In this document: positions 16,959-26,272 of the stretch, piece after piece
Numbering within the stretch: position 1 is the stretch's first letter
Layout of the letters: each line of letters begins with the position of its first letter
Assembly: GCA_903970165.1 (NCBI GenBank)
Contig: CAJCHZ010000048.1
Span: forward strand, 22,687-86,686
DNA: 64,000 nt
Direction of reading: 5' to 3'
Source: Betaproteobacteria bacterium
GTDB lineage: Bacteria > Acidobacteriota > Terriglobia > Acidiferrales > UBA7541
Program-made: the position numbers and the translations under genes
The notes under the pieces: generated by a model
What the model was told of the DNA's origin: nothing
Database searches by the model: none
What the model saw: only the letters and a program-made list of their open reading frames with translations

Positions 16959-18755
16959 TCATTGACCTATGGACCCCGCGGGCTTCATCGCCTGCTGCAC
17001 GTCCATTTCGGCTTGATTCGCTTCGTCATTTTGTTTCTGCAACTCCGCGGCAACATTATCCGGGGCCGTTGGCAAGCCTTTCAGCGCCGAATTGTCCGCC
17101 GTCATCGCAGCCACCTGGCTCGATGGAAGACCCTTCTTGCCCTGATTGTCGGCGAGGATCTTTACGCCATCATCGATTTTTCCCATGAACTGGTTGACCA
17201 TTTCCTGAAGGTCCGGGACCTGTAGCCGTGAAAGAGATCCAGATTTGCAGCTCGTCTTCTGGCCTTTGAGTACGGTCACAGCTACCGTGTCGTCCTTGTC
17301 CGCGGTGACTTCTGTTCGCTCGATAACATCGCCCGGACGCAGAGAACATTCTTGTCCATCCGATTGCACATCCATATCCGTCGTCACGACAAAGACTTTA
17401 AATTTTGGATCCAGCGCTGGCGGAACTTCGTCTGTGCTTTGCACAGGCTGTTGCGAATCCGAAGCCGATGTCGCGGAGCCACCCTGGGTGCTTGTCCCTG
17501 CCGCCGCTTGCTCGGCCGCAAGCTGAGACTTCACCTCCTCGGCGATCATCTCTTTTATCTCTGGCGTCAGCTCTGCTTGGCTGTTTGCCGGGGCTGGCGC
17601 CGCTTGCGCCAGATCGTTGGCAGGCCGATTGGCTGGCGCCTGCGCTTCATAGGCAACTCGCAAACTTTCAGCGACGACATAGTCCGTCAGCCAAAACGCG
17701 GCGGAAGGGTAGGAATTGTAAGGCGTAAAGTAGTAGCCATAGGGTGCATACCAGGGCGCTCCATACCAGCCCCAACTGTAGTACACCGGCGAAGACCAGC
17801 GCGCGTAGGCCCAGCCGTAAAATCGAGGGCCATAGTAGAAGGCTGGCACATAGCGGTAGTAGATTCTCCCGCCGAACCGATAGCCCCGATAAACCGAGAC
17901 GTAGGAATGACCGTCCCGCCAGTAGGTACGGCGCAAGTAATCGTGGCCGCCATAGGAAAACGGGCGCTCCACATAAGTTTGGTGAGGTCCCGCGCTGACC
18001 ACTTTGTAATGCACGCCGCTGGCGCTGACGCGTTCGCTTACGACCGTTCGCCCTCCAGCCCCACTGCGCGTGACCACTGTGCCACCAGGCGCCTGGATCT
18101 TGCTTACCTGGCCCTTCGCGTTCAGCGAGGCTACAACTCCGCTTTTCGTTGTGACGCTAACCTTGTTCCCCTTCGCGTCAAGCCCGACCTTGCTTCCGTT
18201 GGCCCCTGGAACAGTCTTCGCGACCTTGGGATTCGGTGTCGGCCCAGATTTGGGTGGAGTCGCGCCGCCGGCGCCCGATCCGCTTTTACCACCCGTGCCC
18301 CCGCCGCCTCCTGTTCCGGAACCGTTCCCGCCTCTACCACCCGTACCTGATCCGGAGCCCGAGCCACCTTTGCCGGCCGCGCCAGCACCCGTGCCGGACC
18401 CCTTGCCGGTATCCGCTCCACCCCCCCTGCCACCAGTTCCTGAGCCATTACCCGAGCCAGTTCCGCCTTTACCACCAGTTCCGGATCCGCTTCCTTTGCC
18501 GGATCCCGCTCCACCCTTGTCTCCGGTTTGAGGCTGCTGCTTCTGTTGTGGAGCAGGAGGCGTTACTCCTGCAGGGGGCGGCGTGACCTTAGCGGGCGGC
18601 GGCATCACCTTGGCCGGCGGCGAGACTTTAGCTGGCGGTGGAGGAAGTGGCGCGGCTTTCTTGGCCTGCCCTTGCAAGATCAGGGGGCAAGCTCCTAGTA
18701 TCGTCAAAGAAATCAGTAACTTGGCTGTGTGACTGAATAGGATGCCGGGTTTCAT
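16959..18755 (-). CDS. Secreted Pro/Gly-rich, Tyr/Trp-rich surface protein
   Basis: A 598-aa low-complexity exported protein. ATG 18755 has AGAGGAGAGACC upstream and begins a signal peptide. Order of regions: repeated PPPAKV units (about residues 35-75), a long GSGTGGKGG-type Gly/Ser region (about 75-190), and a short beta-rich part (KVSVTTKSGVVASLN). Then comes a Tyr/Trp/Gly-rich patch (RYVPAFYYGPRFYGW and similar) and a C-terminal domain with ECSLRPGDVIERTEV. The repeats are coding, which produces spurious open frames on the other strand. It may coat the cell surface or attach to the wall; the function is unknown. It is placed directly after the sigma/anti-sigma pair. Confidence 0.78.
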   Translation of the reverse strand: MKPGILFSHTAKLLISLTILGACPLILQGQAKKAAPLPPPPAKVSPPAKVMPPPAKVTPPPAGVTPPAPQQKQQPQTGDKGGAGSGKGSGSGTGGKGGTGSGNGSGTGGRGGGADTGKGSGTGAGAAGKGGSGSGSGTGGRGGNGSGTGGGGGTGGKSGSGAGGATPPKSGPTPNPKVAKTVPGANGSKVGLDAKGNKVSVTTKSGVVASLNAKGQVSKIQAPGGTVVTRSGAGGRTVVSERVSASGVHYKVVSAGPHQTYVERPFSYGGHDYLRRTYWRDGHSYVSVYRGYRFGGRIYYRYVPAFYYGPRFYGWAYARWSSPVYYSWGWYGAPWYAPYGYYFTPYNSYPSAAFWLTDYVVAESLRVAYEAQAPANRPANDLAQAAPAPANSQAELTPEIKEMIAEEVKSQLAAEQAAAGTSTQGGSATSASDSQQPVQSTDEVPPALDPKFKVFVVTTDMDVQSDGQECSLRPGDVIERTEVTADKDDTVAVTVLKGQKTSCKSGSLSRLQVPDLQEMVNQFMGKIDDGVKILADNQGKKGLPSSQVAAMTADNSALKGLPTAPDNVAAELQKQNDEANQAEMDVQQAMKPAGSIGQ

Positions 18756-18897
18756 GGTCTCTCCTCTGAATCCGTTCTCGTTACAGGAACGCAGAAGAAA
18801 GACAAATTCCACACGCTCTATGGGTGGGGGGATTTCTAGTAGAGGTCACCAATCTGGACAGGCTCAAAAGTCTCAAACACAGCCTCGGGCTCGATCC

Positions 18898-19236
18898 TCA
18901 CTTCCGCTTCCTTGCCGACAGGAACTCCTTGAACCAGGCATCCAGCCGCTCTTCGGCTGCAGCGCCTTCTTCATCCATACGCTCTTCGGCGCCGGCACGC
19001 CCCGTCTCCCGTCCAGCAACGTCGTCCTCATCGAACTTGCTGAGCCGTTCGCGCAGATCGGAACAGATCGCGCACGTCCGCTTGTGCTCGCGAATCTTAT
19101 CCGCAATCTCGGCGGCATCTTCGGAGTCGGCACGGGCGCTGAGGTTTTCGGCCTCCGCGCACCGCTCCCGGCTCGCGTTTTTCCCCGTGAGGTCGCTCAA
19201 TTTATCCAAGAAGTTGTCTTCGTTCCAATCGCTCAT
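18898..19236 (-). CDS. Anti-sigma factor-like zinc-finger protein
   Basis: A 112-aa soluble, charged protein with an HKRTCAIC motif (His-x3-Cys-x2-Cys), the core of the zinc-binding anti-sigma (ZAS) fold. No transmembrane helix is seen, so it would be a cytoplasmic anti-sigma rather than a membrane-bound one. Its ATG overlaps the sigma-factor stop (ATGA), the usual sign of coupled expression of a sigma/anti-sigma pair. It likely holds the ECF sigma factor until a redox or stress signal releases it. Confidence 0.75.
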   Translation of the reverse strand: MSDWNEDNFLDKLSDLTGKNASRERCAEAENLSARADSEDAAEIADKIREHKRTCAICSDLRERLSKFDEDDVAGRETGRAGAEERMDEEGAAAEERLDAWFKEFLSARKRK

Positions 19237-19805
19237 GGCAGTTTAGACAGGATTCCTTGTACACGCAGCCACAACATGCGCCGCCCGTTCTGCAGATGAG
19301 ATTTCACCGCCCCAATCGAAAGGCCGGTACTCTCCGCCGTCTCCAGGTAGGAATAGCCTTCCATCTTCATCTCCAGGCAGCGGCGTTGCTCCCTTGGCAG
19401 CATTTTCATTTCCGTCTGCACTTTATCCATTGCCAAGCCAATTTCCGTTACATGCTCCAGACTCACGGGATCGGCGCGGTCCACTGTGCCTATCTCTACA
19501 CTCTGTTTCTCAGGTCTTTGCTTGCGCCAGGCATCAATACAAACATTCCGCGCAATGTGCATCAGCCAGCCGCATACGCCGCCCTGTTTGAATCCACCGA
19601 TCGCCTGATACGCCCGCAAAAATGTCTCCTGGGTAGCGTCTTCGGCCAGGCCCACGCATCCAAAGAACCTCCTGCAAGCGCAGAAAACCAGCCTGCGGTG
19701 GCGCGTGTAAATCTGAGCAAAATACTCCGGGTCTCCGGTAGCCTGATAGCGGCTGGCGAGTTCCTCGTCCGTTAGAGCGGTCGGTGTCTGGCTACCTGTA
19801 GGCAT
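19233..19805 (-). CDS. ECF-type RNA polymerase sigma factor
   Basis: A sigma-70 family ECF factor of 190 aa from ATG 19805 (the frame itself opens at 19868). Region 2 is YTRHRRLVFCACRRFFG through ATQETFLRAYQAIGGF and HIARNVCIDAWRK. Region 4 is LPREQRRCLEMKMEGYSYLE with a helix-turn-helix and SIGAVKSHLQNGRRML. The cognate anti-sigma overlaps its 3' end. Two secreted proteins follow in the same direction, so they are plausible regulon members. Confidence 0.9.
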   Translation of the reverse strand: MPTGSQTPTALTDEELASRYQATGDPEYFAQIYTRHRRLVFCACRRFFGCVGLAEDATQETFLRAYQAIGGFKQGGVCGWLMHIARNVCIDAWRKQRPEKQSVEIGTVDRADPVSLEHVTEIGLAMDKVQTEMKMLPREQRRCLEMKMEGYSYLETAESTGLSIGAVKSHLQNGRRMLWLRVQGILSKLP

Positions 19806-19978
19806 AACGAGAGGGAAGGACGGATTCCATAAACCGGTGCGCAGGACCGAGGAAACGCGGAATGGCATTTCACGTAATCCATTCCGTCGTAGGCAAAAGT
19901 CTATCGCGCAGTTTAGGTCTGCCGCAAGTGCTCGGCGTTAATGCTGCTCAAGAAGGAACACGTGTGAATTACTGGCGC

Positions 19979-20557
19979 TCACGGATTGCTTCTTGCCGGT
20001 CGCACTGCTCGTACGCGGAATGCTCCACGGCGAAAAACAATATCGGGTCCTGAAAACCCAGCGGCCGCAAGTTGCACGGGAACCGCGGCGGCGGCGACTG
20101 GAACAAACGTGCTTCGAATGTGGATCACGCGATTCAGCCAGCTGTCTTGAATCTCGAAGGCGAGAAAAACGCCGCCGGGCCGCAACACGCGAAACACTTC
20201 CGAGAACGCCCGCTCTTGCAATTGCGGCGTGCGCAAGTGATGCAGAACAAGAACCGCGATTGCCGATGAAAATGTTTTTTCCGGAAATGGCAGCGCAGAC
20301 GTATCGCCTCGCAACACGGCGCCGTTCGTGCTGCGAATCCGCCGCGCAATCCCTACCGCGAATTCGTGGCTGTACTCGAGACTCGTAACGCGAGCCGCGT
20401 AATTTCGTAACTCTTCCGTCGCTGCGCCAGGACCTGCCCCAATTTCGAGAATGTGGTCTCCCAACTCTGTGCCGGAGAGCAGCCAGGGCAGCAATCGCTT
20501 TCGCGTGACACAGCCCCAGAACGAAGAAGCACAAAACCAGTTCTCGAAACTATTCAT
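19979..20557 (-). CDS. Class I SAM-dependent methyltransferase
   Basis: A 192-aa methyltransferase of the UbiE/Methyltransf_11 type. Motif I is ILEIGAGPGAATEELR, motif II region ALPFPEKTFSSAIAVLVLHHL, and motif III LRPGGVFLAFE. ATG 20557 is preferred; a GTG at 20575 would add six residues. It is a stand-alone gene between the sigma factor and the cytochrome, so the substrate is unknown. Confidence 0.83.
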   Translation of the reverse strand: MNSFENWFCASSFWGCVTRKRLLPWLLSGTELGDHILEIGAGPGAATEELRNYAARVTSLEYSHEFAVGIARRIRSTNGAVLRGDTSALPFPEKTFSSAIAVLVLHHLRTPQLQERAFSEVFRVLRPGGVFLAFEIQDSWLNRVIHIRSTFVPVAAAAVPVQLAAAGFSGPDIVFRRGAFRVRAVRPARSNP

Positions 20558-20611
20558 AAATTTGCGAGGAGACACAATCCTTAAAGACGCGGATTATCGC
20601 CCAACTTCCTG

Positions 20612-21991
20612 CTATCGCAAGATGGTCCGAATCTTCCGGAGCGAGGCAGCAAACTGGTCCGCATTGTAGGACGAAGGATTTTCGAGTTCGCGGAAGAGCT
20701 CGTTAATGGCCGCGCGGACTTCGTCGGCGTTGGCCGGCTTGGCGTCTTTGCTGTAGGCGATGTAGAGCGAATCCATGGCCATGGCGGCTTGTTCCGCCGC
20801 GCGCTCGTCAGCAAGAGAGATGTCTTCCGCGTCATCCGGAATTCGCTGGAGCATGCGCAGGACGATAGTCTGATCGTACGGCATCGTGGCAAGGCGTTCA
20901 GCGATGCGCTGCGCGAGCGGCGCGGCAGCCGAGGCTGAGGCCGCGACCACGTTGCGATCGGGATTCAGCTTGGACATTTCGTCCGAGACTTCGGCAAGCC
21001 GCCGGTCGAGTTCCTGCGCGTTGCCGGAATCGATCTGCTTCGCAAGCAAGCGGAAAACCGCGTAACGCGAACTGTTCCAGGCCGGATCGCCGGGACGCCG
21101 GCCAATGTAGCCATGTTCCTGGCGCCAGCTATCCTTTGCCTGCCCAAGTGCGTGGTGGCAGGCAAAGCAGGAAAGCTCCGAGTATTCGGGCCACACATCT
21201 TTTTTGTCGAAGCGCTCGCCCTTCGCGCGCCACATCAAGCGATCCAGTTCCGCGCGAAGTTGTACGGCCTGTCCAGCGCTCCAGTCGCGCACGCCAACCC
21301 ACGCGGCATCTTCCACGGGTTTACCCGGGGCCGATTCGCGCGGCGATTTCCAATGGCGCGGCATCACCGCGGAAAACGAGTCCAGCTCGAAGAAAAGATC
21401 GGGATGACCGGCGGCGATCATCTCGTGGTCAACGAATTTTTCTTTCGTGCCGAGGTGGCACTGCAAACATTTTTCGGTGCGATGAAGCACGTCGCGCGTA
21501 TCCATCATGCCGGCGGCGATGGATTTTTCGTGCGGCCAGTCCCGCGTGGTGTGCGGCCCGAGCCAGGCTGAAGCTGGCCCATGGCAGTTTTCGCAGGAAA
21601 CGCCTTCGGATATTTCAAATGGCCGACCGCGTTGTTCGGGCGTGGCGTAGAGCGCGTGGCACGCGAGGCACTTCGGAGCCTCTTCGGCTTTCGCGCCGAG
21701 CTTCAAAATGCGCGCCATGCGCTCGCCGATCGCACCGTTCAGCGCCTGATAGGCGTGGCTGTGCTTGTCCTTGATGATCCAGGTTGAATATTCGTTCTGG
21801 AGAATGCGGCTGCCGGCGATGGGCTTGACGCTGCCGTGGCAGCTTGTGGCGGCGCACGAGCCAGGGCCGATGTATTTTATTGGTTCTGCTTTGGAGTCCG
21901 CGGATGCGGTCCCAGGGCCGGGTGTAAGCGGCACGATGCAGGCGGCACACAGCATCAGGGCCAGCCAACAGTTTTTGCGGGCGGTTTTCAT
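20612..21991 (-). CDS. Periplasmic pentaheme cytochrome c
   Basis: A 459-aa exported cytochrome: Sec signal peptide (LALMLCAACIVPLTPGPG) followed by heme c sites CAATSCH, CLACH, CENCH, CLQCH and CFACH. The first is CX4CH, a spacing some cytochrome c maturation systems accept. The layout resembles cytochrome c554-type multiheme proteins, with a long heme-free helical C-terminus of about 160 residues. It is transcribed divergently from the NuoEF-like gene, with only 35 bp between the proposed starts, so the two are probably co-regulated. Confidence 0.88.
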   Translation of the reverse strand: MKTARKNCWLALMLCAACIVPLTPGPGTASADSKAEPIKYIGPGSCAATSCHGSVKPIAGSRILQNEYSTWIIKDKHSHAYQALNGAIGERMARILKLGAKAEEAPKCLACHALYATPEQRGRPFEISEGVSCENCHGPASAWLGPHTTRDWPHEKSIAAGMMDTRDVLHRTEKCLQCHLGTKEKFVDHEMIAAGHPDLFFELDSFSAVMPRHWKSPRESAPGKPVEDAAWVGVRDWSAGQAVQLRAELDRLMWRAKGERFDKKDVWPEYSELSCFACHHALGQAKDSWRQEHGYIGRRPGDPAWNSSRYAVFRLLAKQIDSGNAQELDRRLAEVSDEMSKLNPDRNVVAASASAAAPLAQRIAERLATMPYDQTIVLRMLQRIPDDAEDISLADERAAEQAAMAMDSLYIAYSKDAKPANADEVRAAINELFRELENPSSYNADQFAASLRKIRTILR

Positions 21992-22026
21992 TCAAATGCC
22001 GGAAGAGTCTGTCGGTTCATTATCGT

Positions 22027-23922
22027 TTGAGCAGCGGGGAAGTCAACGCCGCGGCGTTGTCTTTTTCGCAGCGTGGCGCGAAAAGGCAACGGGCTTCTAT
22101 TTACAGGGCGTTTGAGCGCCAGTACTATGCAGGAGAATCCGAACCTGATACTCCGCCGCGCGTTCTCACTCGCCCGGAGCTTCTTGATGCGAGACACCGC
22201 GCTGTGATCTTCGACGACCTGCGAACTATTCAGCTTCGCTACGGTTTCTTGCCCAAAGCGGACCTCGAGGGACTGTCCCAGCGCACGAATACGCCGCTCT
22301 ATCAGATCCATAGCGTGGCCAGTTTTTATCCCCATTTTCAGCTCACGCCGCCGCCTAAGGCCGATATCCGCGTTTGCGCCGACATGAGCTGTCACCTGAA
22401 CGGAGCTTGCGAGCTGCGTGCGGAGCTGGAAACACGGTTTGCCAAAAACGGTTCGGACGACGTGTTGATTCGTGAAGTGTCATGCCTGGGGCGATGCGAC
22501 CACGCGCCCGCTGTTTCCATAAACGATGAGATTTTCACCAAGGTCACAGCCGCCTCTGCTGAACGGATCGCGCGAAGCGCCATTGCTGGCGAAGAGATTC
22601 CTGAGCCGCATCTGGAACATGGGCGAGTGCAGTGCGCTTCAGATCCATACGATGAGAACGCGCGATACGGTGTCGTGCGAAAGCTGGCGGAGACGAAAAA
22701 TTGGGACGGGGTGCTTGCCGAATTAAAGGCCGCGGAGTTGCGAGGAATGGGAGGCGCCGGGTTTCCGACGAGCATGAAATGGGATTTGGTGCGTAAGCAA
22801 CCGGGGACCGAGAAATACATCGTTTGCAACGCAGATGAAAGCGAACCCGGGACGATCAAAGACCGCTTCATTATGACGCATCTGCCGCACTTGGTGATCG
22901 AGGGAATGATCGTTGCTGGGCTGGTGACTGGAGCGAAGCGCGGGATTCTTTACATTCGGCATGAATATCATTTGCAGGAAGAAATTCTCGGCGAAGAGTT
23001 GCGGCGGTGCTATCACGGCGGGATTCTTGGGAAAAATATTCTGGGAAGCGATCTTATTTTTGATTTGGAGATTTTTGTCAGCCCCGGCGGTTACATTTGC
23101 GGCGAAGAGAGCGCCTTAATTGAAGCGATTGAAGGGAAGCGCGCGGAGCCGCGCAACAAGCCGCCGTTTCCCGGACAAGCTGGCCTTTGGCAGAAACCCA
23201 CGGTGATTAATAACGTCGAGACATTTGCGAATGTGCCGCAGATTCTTGCGCGTGGCGTGGAATGGTTCAAAACGCAGGGGCAGGCTGGATCGCGCGGCTT
23301 GAAATTTGTTGGCGTGAGCGGCCACGTGACGCGGCCGGGGATTTTTGAAGTGCCCATGGGAACACCGATGCGCGAAGTTATTTTTCGGCATGCGGGAGGG
23401 ATTCGCGGCGGGCGGCAGCTGAAGGCGTTCGCGCCATCGGGGCCGTCTTCCGGTTATTTGCCGGCTTCGATGGTGGATGTGCGGCTGGATTTCAAGGCGC
23501 TGGCGGATGCCGGATCGATGCTGGGTTCGGGCGCGATTGTCGTTTGCGACGATACGACTTGCATGCTGGATATGACTTTGAACGCGGTGCGCTTTTATCG
23601 GAATGAGTCTTGCGGGAAGTGCGTGCCTTGCCGGGTTGGTTCGCAGAAGATGACGGAACTGCTCGTGCGATGGACGCACGGGGGATTGACGGAGAAGCAG
23701 TACCGAGCGGATTTGGGGCTTGTTGAGGAACTTTGCGCAGCGATGAGCCTTACTTCGATTTGCGGGTTGGGGCAGATTGTGCCCGCGCCGGTGCAGTCGG
23801 TTTTGAAGCATTTTCGGGAAGAAATGGATGCGCATGTTTTGAAAGGGCTGTGTCCTAGCGGAATTTGTTTTTCTGCTTCGGCTCGGGCTGGCGAGGTGCA
23901 GCGCGTCGGGATTCGCCCCTAA
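22027..23922 (+). CDS. Fused NuoE-NuoF-type NADH-oxidising diaphorase
   Basis: A 631-aa fusion of the two NADH-input subunits of complex I. The N-terminal NuoE part has the thioredoxin-like 2Fe-2S ligands CADMSC (from about residue 117) and CLGRC. The NuoF part has LRGMGGAGFPTSMKW and the NADH/FMN segment CNADESEPGT, then the 4Fe-4S ligands in SCGKCVPCR and SICGLGQ. It should take electrons from NADH through FMN and pass them to the next gene product. The start is uncertain: TTG 22027 leaves almost no room for divergent promoters, and TTG 22057 is an alternative. No other Nuo subunits are nearby, so this is not a complex I operon. Confidence 0.9.
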   Translation: MSSGEVNAAALSFSQRGAKRQRASIYRAFERQYYAGESEPDTPPRVLTRPELLDARHRAVIFDDLRTIQLRYGFLPKADLEGLSQRTNTPLYQIHSVASFYPHFQLTPPPKADIRVCADMSCHLNGACELRAELETRFAKNGSDDVLIREVSCLGRCDHAPAVSINDEIFTKVTAASAERIARSAIAGEEIPEPHLEHGRVQCASDPYDENARYGVVRKLAETKNWDGVLAELKAAELRGMGGAGFPTSMKWDLVRKQPGTEKYIVCNADESEPGTIKDRFIMTHLPHLVIEGMIVAGLVTGAKRGILYIRHEYHLQEEILGEELRRCYHGGILGKNILGSDLIFDLEIFVSPGGYICGEESALIEAIEGKRAEPRNKPPFPGQAGLWQKPTVINNVETFANVPQILARGVEWFKTQGQAGSRGLKFVGVSGHVTRPGIFEVPMGTPMREVIFRHAGGIRGGRQLKAFAPSGPSSGYLPASMVDVRLDFKALADAGSMLGSGAIVVCDDTTCMLDMTLNAVRFYRNESCGKCVPCRVGSQKMTELLVRWTHGGLTEKQYRADLGLVEELCAAMSLTSICGLGQIVPAPVQSVLKHFREEMDAHVLKGLCPSGICFSASARAGEVQRVGIRP

Positions 23923-24006
23923 GTCCGATTTTTCATGGTTACGATCCGGGTTGAAGGGAAAGGTTGTTTTTGACATAGAGGTTACAGAGGACACAGAGAA
24001 GAGATT

Positions 24007-26175
24007 GTGAGCACGATTACGCAATCGATGGACTTTGTTGAGATTACGCTCGATGGGCGAGCTATTCGTGTGCCCGAAGGGACGAGCGTGTTTGATGCGG
24101 CGCGCATGAATGGCACGCCGATTCCGACACTTTGTCATTTGCAGAATGAGACGCCGGTGGGAGTGTGTCGGCTTTGCGTGGTGGATACCGGCGGGCGCGT
24201 TTTGACGGCGTCGTGTGTTCGGCCTGTGGAAGCTGGGATGAAGGTCGTCACGAATTCCGACAAAGTTTTGAATGCGCGGAAGACGGTGCTTGAGCTGTTG
24301 ATGGCGGATCATCCTTCGCCTTGCGCGCGGCAGGAAAAATCGGGAGATTGCGAGCTGGAGACTTTGGCGAAGGCCGCGGGCGTGGCGCAGCCGCGATTCG
24401 CGAAACGGACTCTTTCGCGCGGGAAAGATGATTCTTCGCTGGCGATTGCGGTGGATCACGATGCTTGTATCTTGTGCGATCGGTGCATCCGCGGCTGCGA
24501 TGAGATCAAGAATAATTTTGTGCTTGGGCGGATGGGGAAAGGGTATTCGGCGGGAATTGCGTTTGACTTGAACGCGCCGATGGGCGACTCGACGTGTATT
24601 TCCTGCGGCGAGTGCATGGTTTCTTGTCCAACCGGGGCGCTGACAAACAAGACGGTTTTGGGCACATCCATTGCGGCTGGCAAGGATACGCAGGGATTTG
24701 AAGCCGAAGAGCTTTTGCAGTTGCCGGTGTTCAAGGGCGTCTCAGGAACGTTTCTTGAGCTGAATCGCGGGGCGATTGTTAAGCGGCGATTTCGTGCGGG
24801 CGAAATTATTTGCCGCGAGGGGGAGTTTGGTTCGACGGCGTTTTATGTGCTGGAAGGCAAAGCGCGAGTTTCACTTTCCGCTCCGATTGCGCACGTGAAA
24901 ACGGAAGGAGGAGGGAAGGGGTTGTTCAAGAAGTTGACGAGTTCGCTTGCTGCGCGCGACACGGACGTACGCGATGGCGAAGCGCGCGACAAAACAATTC
25001 CGATTGATGCCTCGGTGGACCTTGCTTACGGCAATCCCGTCGCGGAGCTTGGACCGGGCGATTTGTTTGGCGAGATGACGTGCATGAATTTTTATCCGCG
25101 GTCGGCGACGGTCATTGCGGAGACGGATGTCGTGGCGTTCGAGATGCTGCGGAACGTGCTGGATATCATGATGAAGAACAAATCGTTCCGCGCGCAAATT
25201 GACCAGAACTACCGGCGTAGGGCGCTCGAAAATCACTTGCGCGGCGTGCCGATGTTTGCGGACCTCTCGCCGGATTTCATCGAACATCTGAAAGGCAGTG
25301 TGGAGCTGCGCCGCTATGCGCCGGGGCAGGTGATTGCGCAGCAGGGTGACACGGCCCGGAGTTTTTACCTCGTGCGTATTGGATTCGTAAAAGTTTCGGA
25401 AACGTATCCCGGCGGGGAACTGGTGCTGGCTTATCTTTCGCGCGGCGATTATTTTGGCGAGATCGGATTGCTCGGCGGAGGTGTGCGGACCGCGAGTTGC
25501 ACTGCGTTGGACCACGTGGAGGTCGTGCGCATTCCGGGAGACGATTTCCGCGAGATGGTAGAGCGGTTTCCGAGCGTGCGGCAAGGGCTCGAAGCCGTGG
25601 CCGCGGAACGCCAGGCGGCGAATCAGCAGCGCATGCAGACGGTGCAGAGTGTGCCGATCGATCAGTTTCTTTCGCAGGGGTTGATGGAGGCGCAGAGCCT
25701 GCTGATTCTGGATTTGCAGAATTGCACGCGGTGCGATGCGTGCGTGAACGCTTGCGCGGATGCGCATGACGGAATTACGCGCCTGGTACGCGAGGGATTG
25801 CGGTTCGATCAGTTCCTGGTGGCGACTTCGTGTAGGCAGTGCCGCGACCCGCTGTGCATGGTGGGTTGCCCGGTGGGATCGATCCGGCGGAGAAATTCGC
25901 TGGAAGTGATTATCGAGGACTGGTGCATCGGTTGTGGATTGTGCGCGAGGAATTGTCCCTACGGAAATATTAATTTGCACCCGTTCGAGGTCATGGTGGA
26001 AGACCTGGAACGGCCTGGACGAAAGAAAGCGGTGGTGAAGCAGAAGGCCACTTCGTGCGATTTGTGCACGCACTTGAAGGAGCCTAGCTGTGTTTATGCG
26101 TGCCCGCATGATGCGGCGCACCGTGTGGATCCGCGGACCTTTTTCTCGGAGATGCTGGGCGGCGGGACGAAGTGA
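24007..26175 (+). CDS. NuoG-like FeS protein fused to two cNMP-binding domains and a 4x[4Fe-4S] ferredoxin
   Basis: A 722-aa multidomain redox protein. Residues about 8-230 match the NuoG/hydrogenase N-terminus: a 2Fe-2S domain (CHLQNETPVGVCRLC), an HPSPC 3Cys-His cluster, and two 4Fe-4S motifs (CILCDRCIRGC, CISCGECMVSCP). Two CRP-type cyclic-nucleotide-binding domains follow (ELGPGDLFGEMT and YLSRGDYFGEIGLLGGG phosphate-binding cassettes). The C-terminal 170 residues resemble the NrfC/DmsB ferredoxin with CTRCDACVNAC, CRQCRDPLCMVGC, CIGCGLCARNCP and CDLCTHLKEPSCVYAC. No molybdopterin domain is present. It is likely an electron hub gated by a nucleotide. GTG 24007 follows a purine-rich ribosome site. 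Confidence 0.88.
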   Translation: MSTITQSMDFVEITLDGRAIRVPEGTSVFDAARMNGTPIPTLCHLQNETPVGVCRLCVVDTGGRVLTASCVRPVEAGMKVVTNSDKVLNARKTVLELLMADHPSPCARQEKSGDCELETLAKAAGVAQPRFAKRTLSRGKDDSSLAIAVDHDACILCDRCIRGCDEIKNNFVLGRMGKGYSAGIAFDLNAPMGDSTCISCGECMVSCPTGALTNKTVLGTSIAAGKDTQGFEAEELLQLPVFKGVSGTFLELNRGAIVKRRFRAGEIICREGEFGSTAFYVLEGKARVSLSAPIAHVKTEGGGKGLFKKLTSSLAARDTDVRDGEARDKTIPIDASVDLAYGNPVAELGPGDLFGEMTCMNFYPRSATVIAETDVVAFEMLRNVLDIMMKNKSFRAQIDQNYRRRALENHLRGVPMFADLSPDFIEHLKGSVELRRYAPGQVIAQQGDTARSFYLVRIGFVKVSETYPGGELVLAYLSRGDYFGEIGLLGGGVRTASCTALDHVEVVRIPGDDFREMVERFPSVRQGLEAVAAERQAANQQRMQTVQSVPIDQFLSQGLMEAQSLLILDLQNCTRCDACVNACADAHDGITRLVREGLRFDQFLVATSCRQCRDPLCMVGCPVGSIRRRNSLEVIIEDWCIGCGLCARNCPYGNINLHPFEVMVEDLERPGRKKAVVKQKATSCDLCTHLKEPSCVYACPHDAAHRVDPRTFFSEMLGGGTK

Positions 26176-26272
26176 AGTGACGCAGTAACGTGACGAAGTA
26201 AGAGTGCACGGACTGAAATTGTAGAAATTGCAAAGCACAGACTGAAGTTTGTGCCACTTAAGAGGAACCTGC

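Noticed and set aside
18070..18531. Pro-rich plus-strand frame
   Set aside because: Complement of the Gly/Ser repeat region of the surface protein; an artefact of the repeats.
18280..18660. Short tandem repeats that might suggest a CRISPR array or satellite
   Set aside because: They are in-frame coding repeats (PPPAKV and Gly-Ser units) with no spacers of constant length. No CRISPR array or cas gene was seen anywhere in the window.
23116..24459. 447-codon open frame on the minus strand
   Set aside because: It lies opposite the NuoEF and NuoG-like genes, is very rich in Arg, His and Pro, and shows no domain; a shadow of high-GC coding sequence.
22027..26175. Complex I (nuo) operon
   Set aside because: Only NADH-input type modules are present, fused in unusual ways, with none of the membrane proton-pumping subunits or NuoBCDI.
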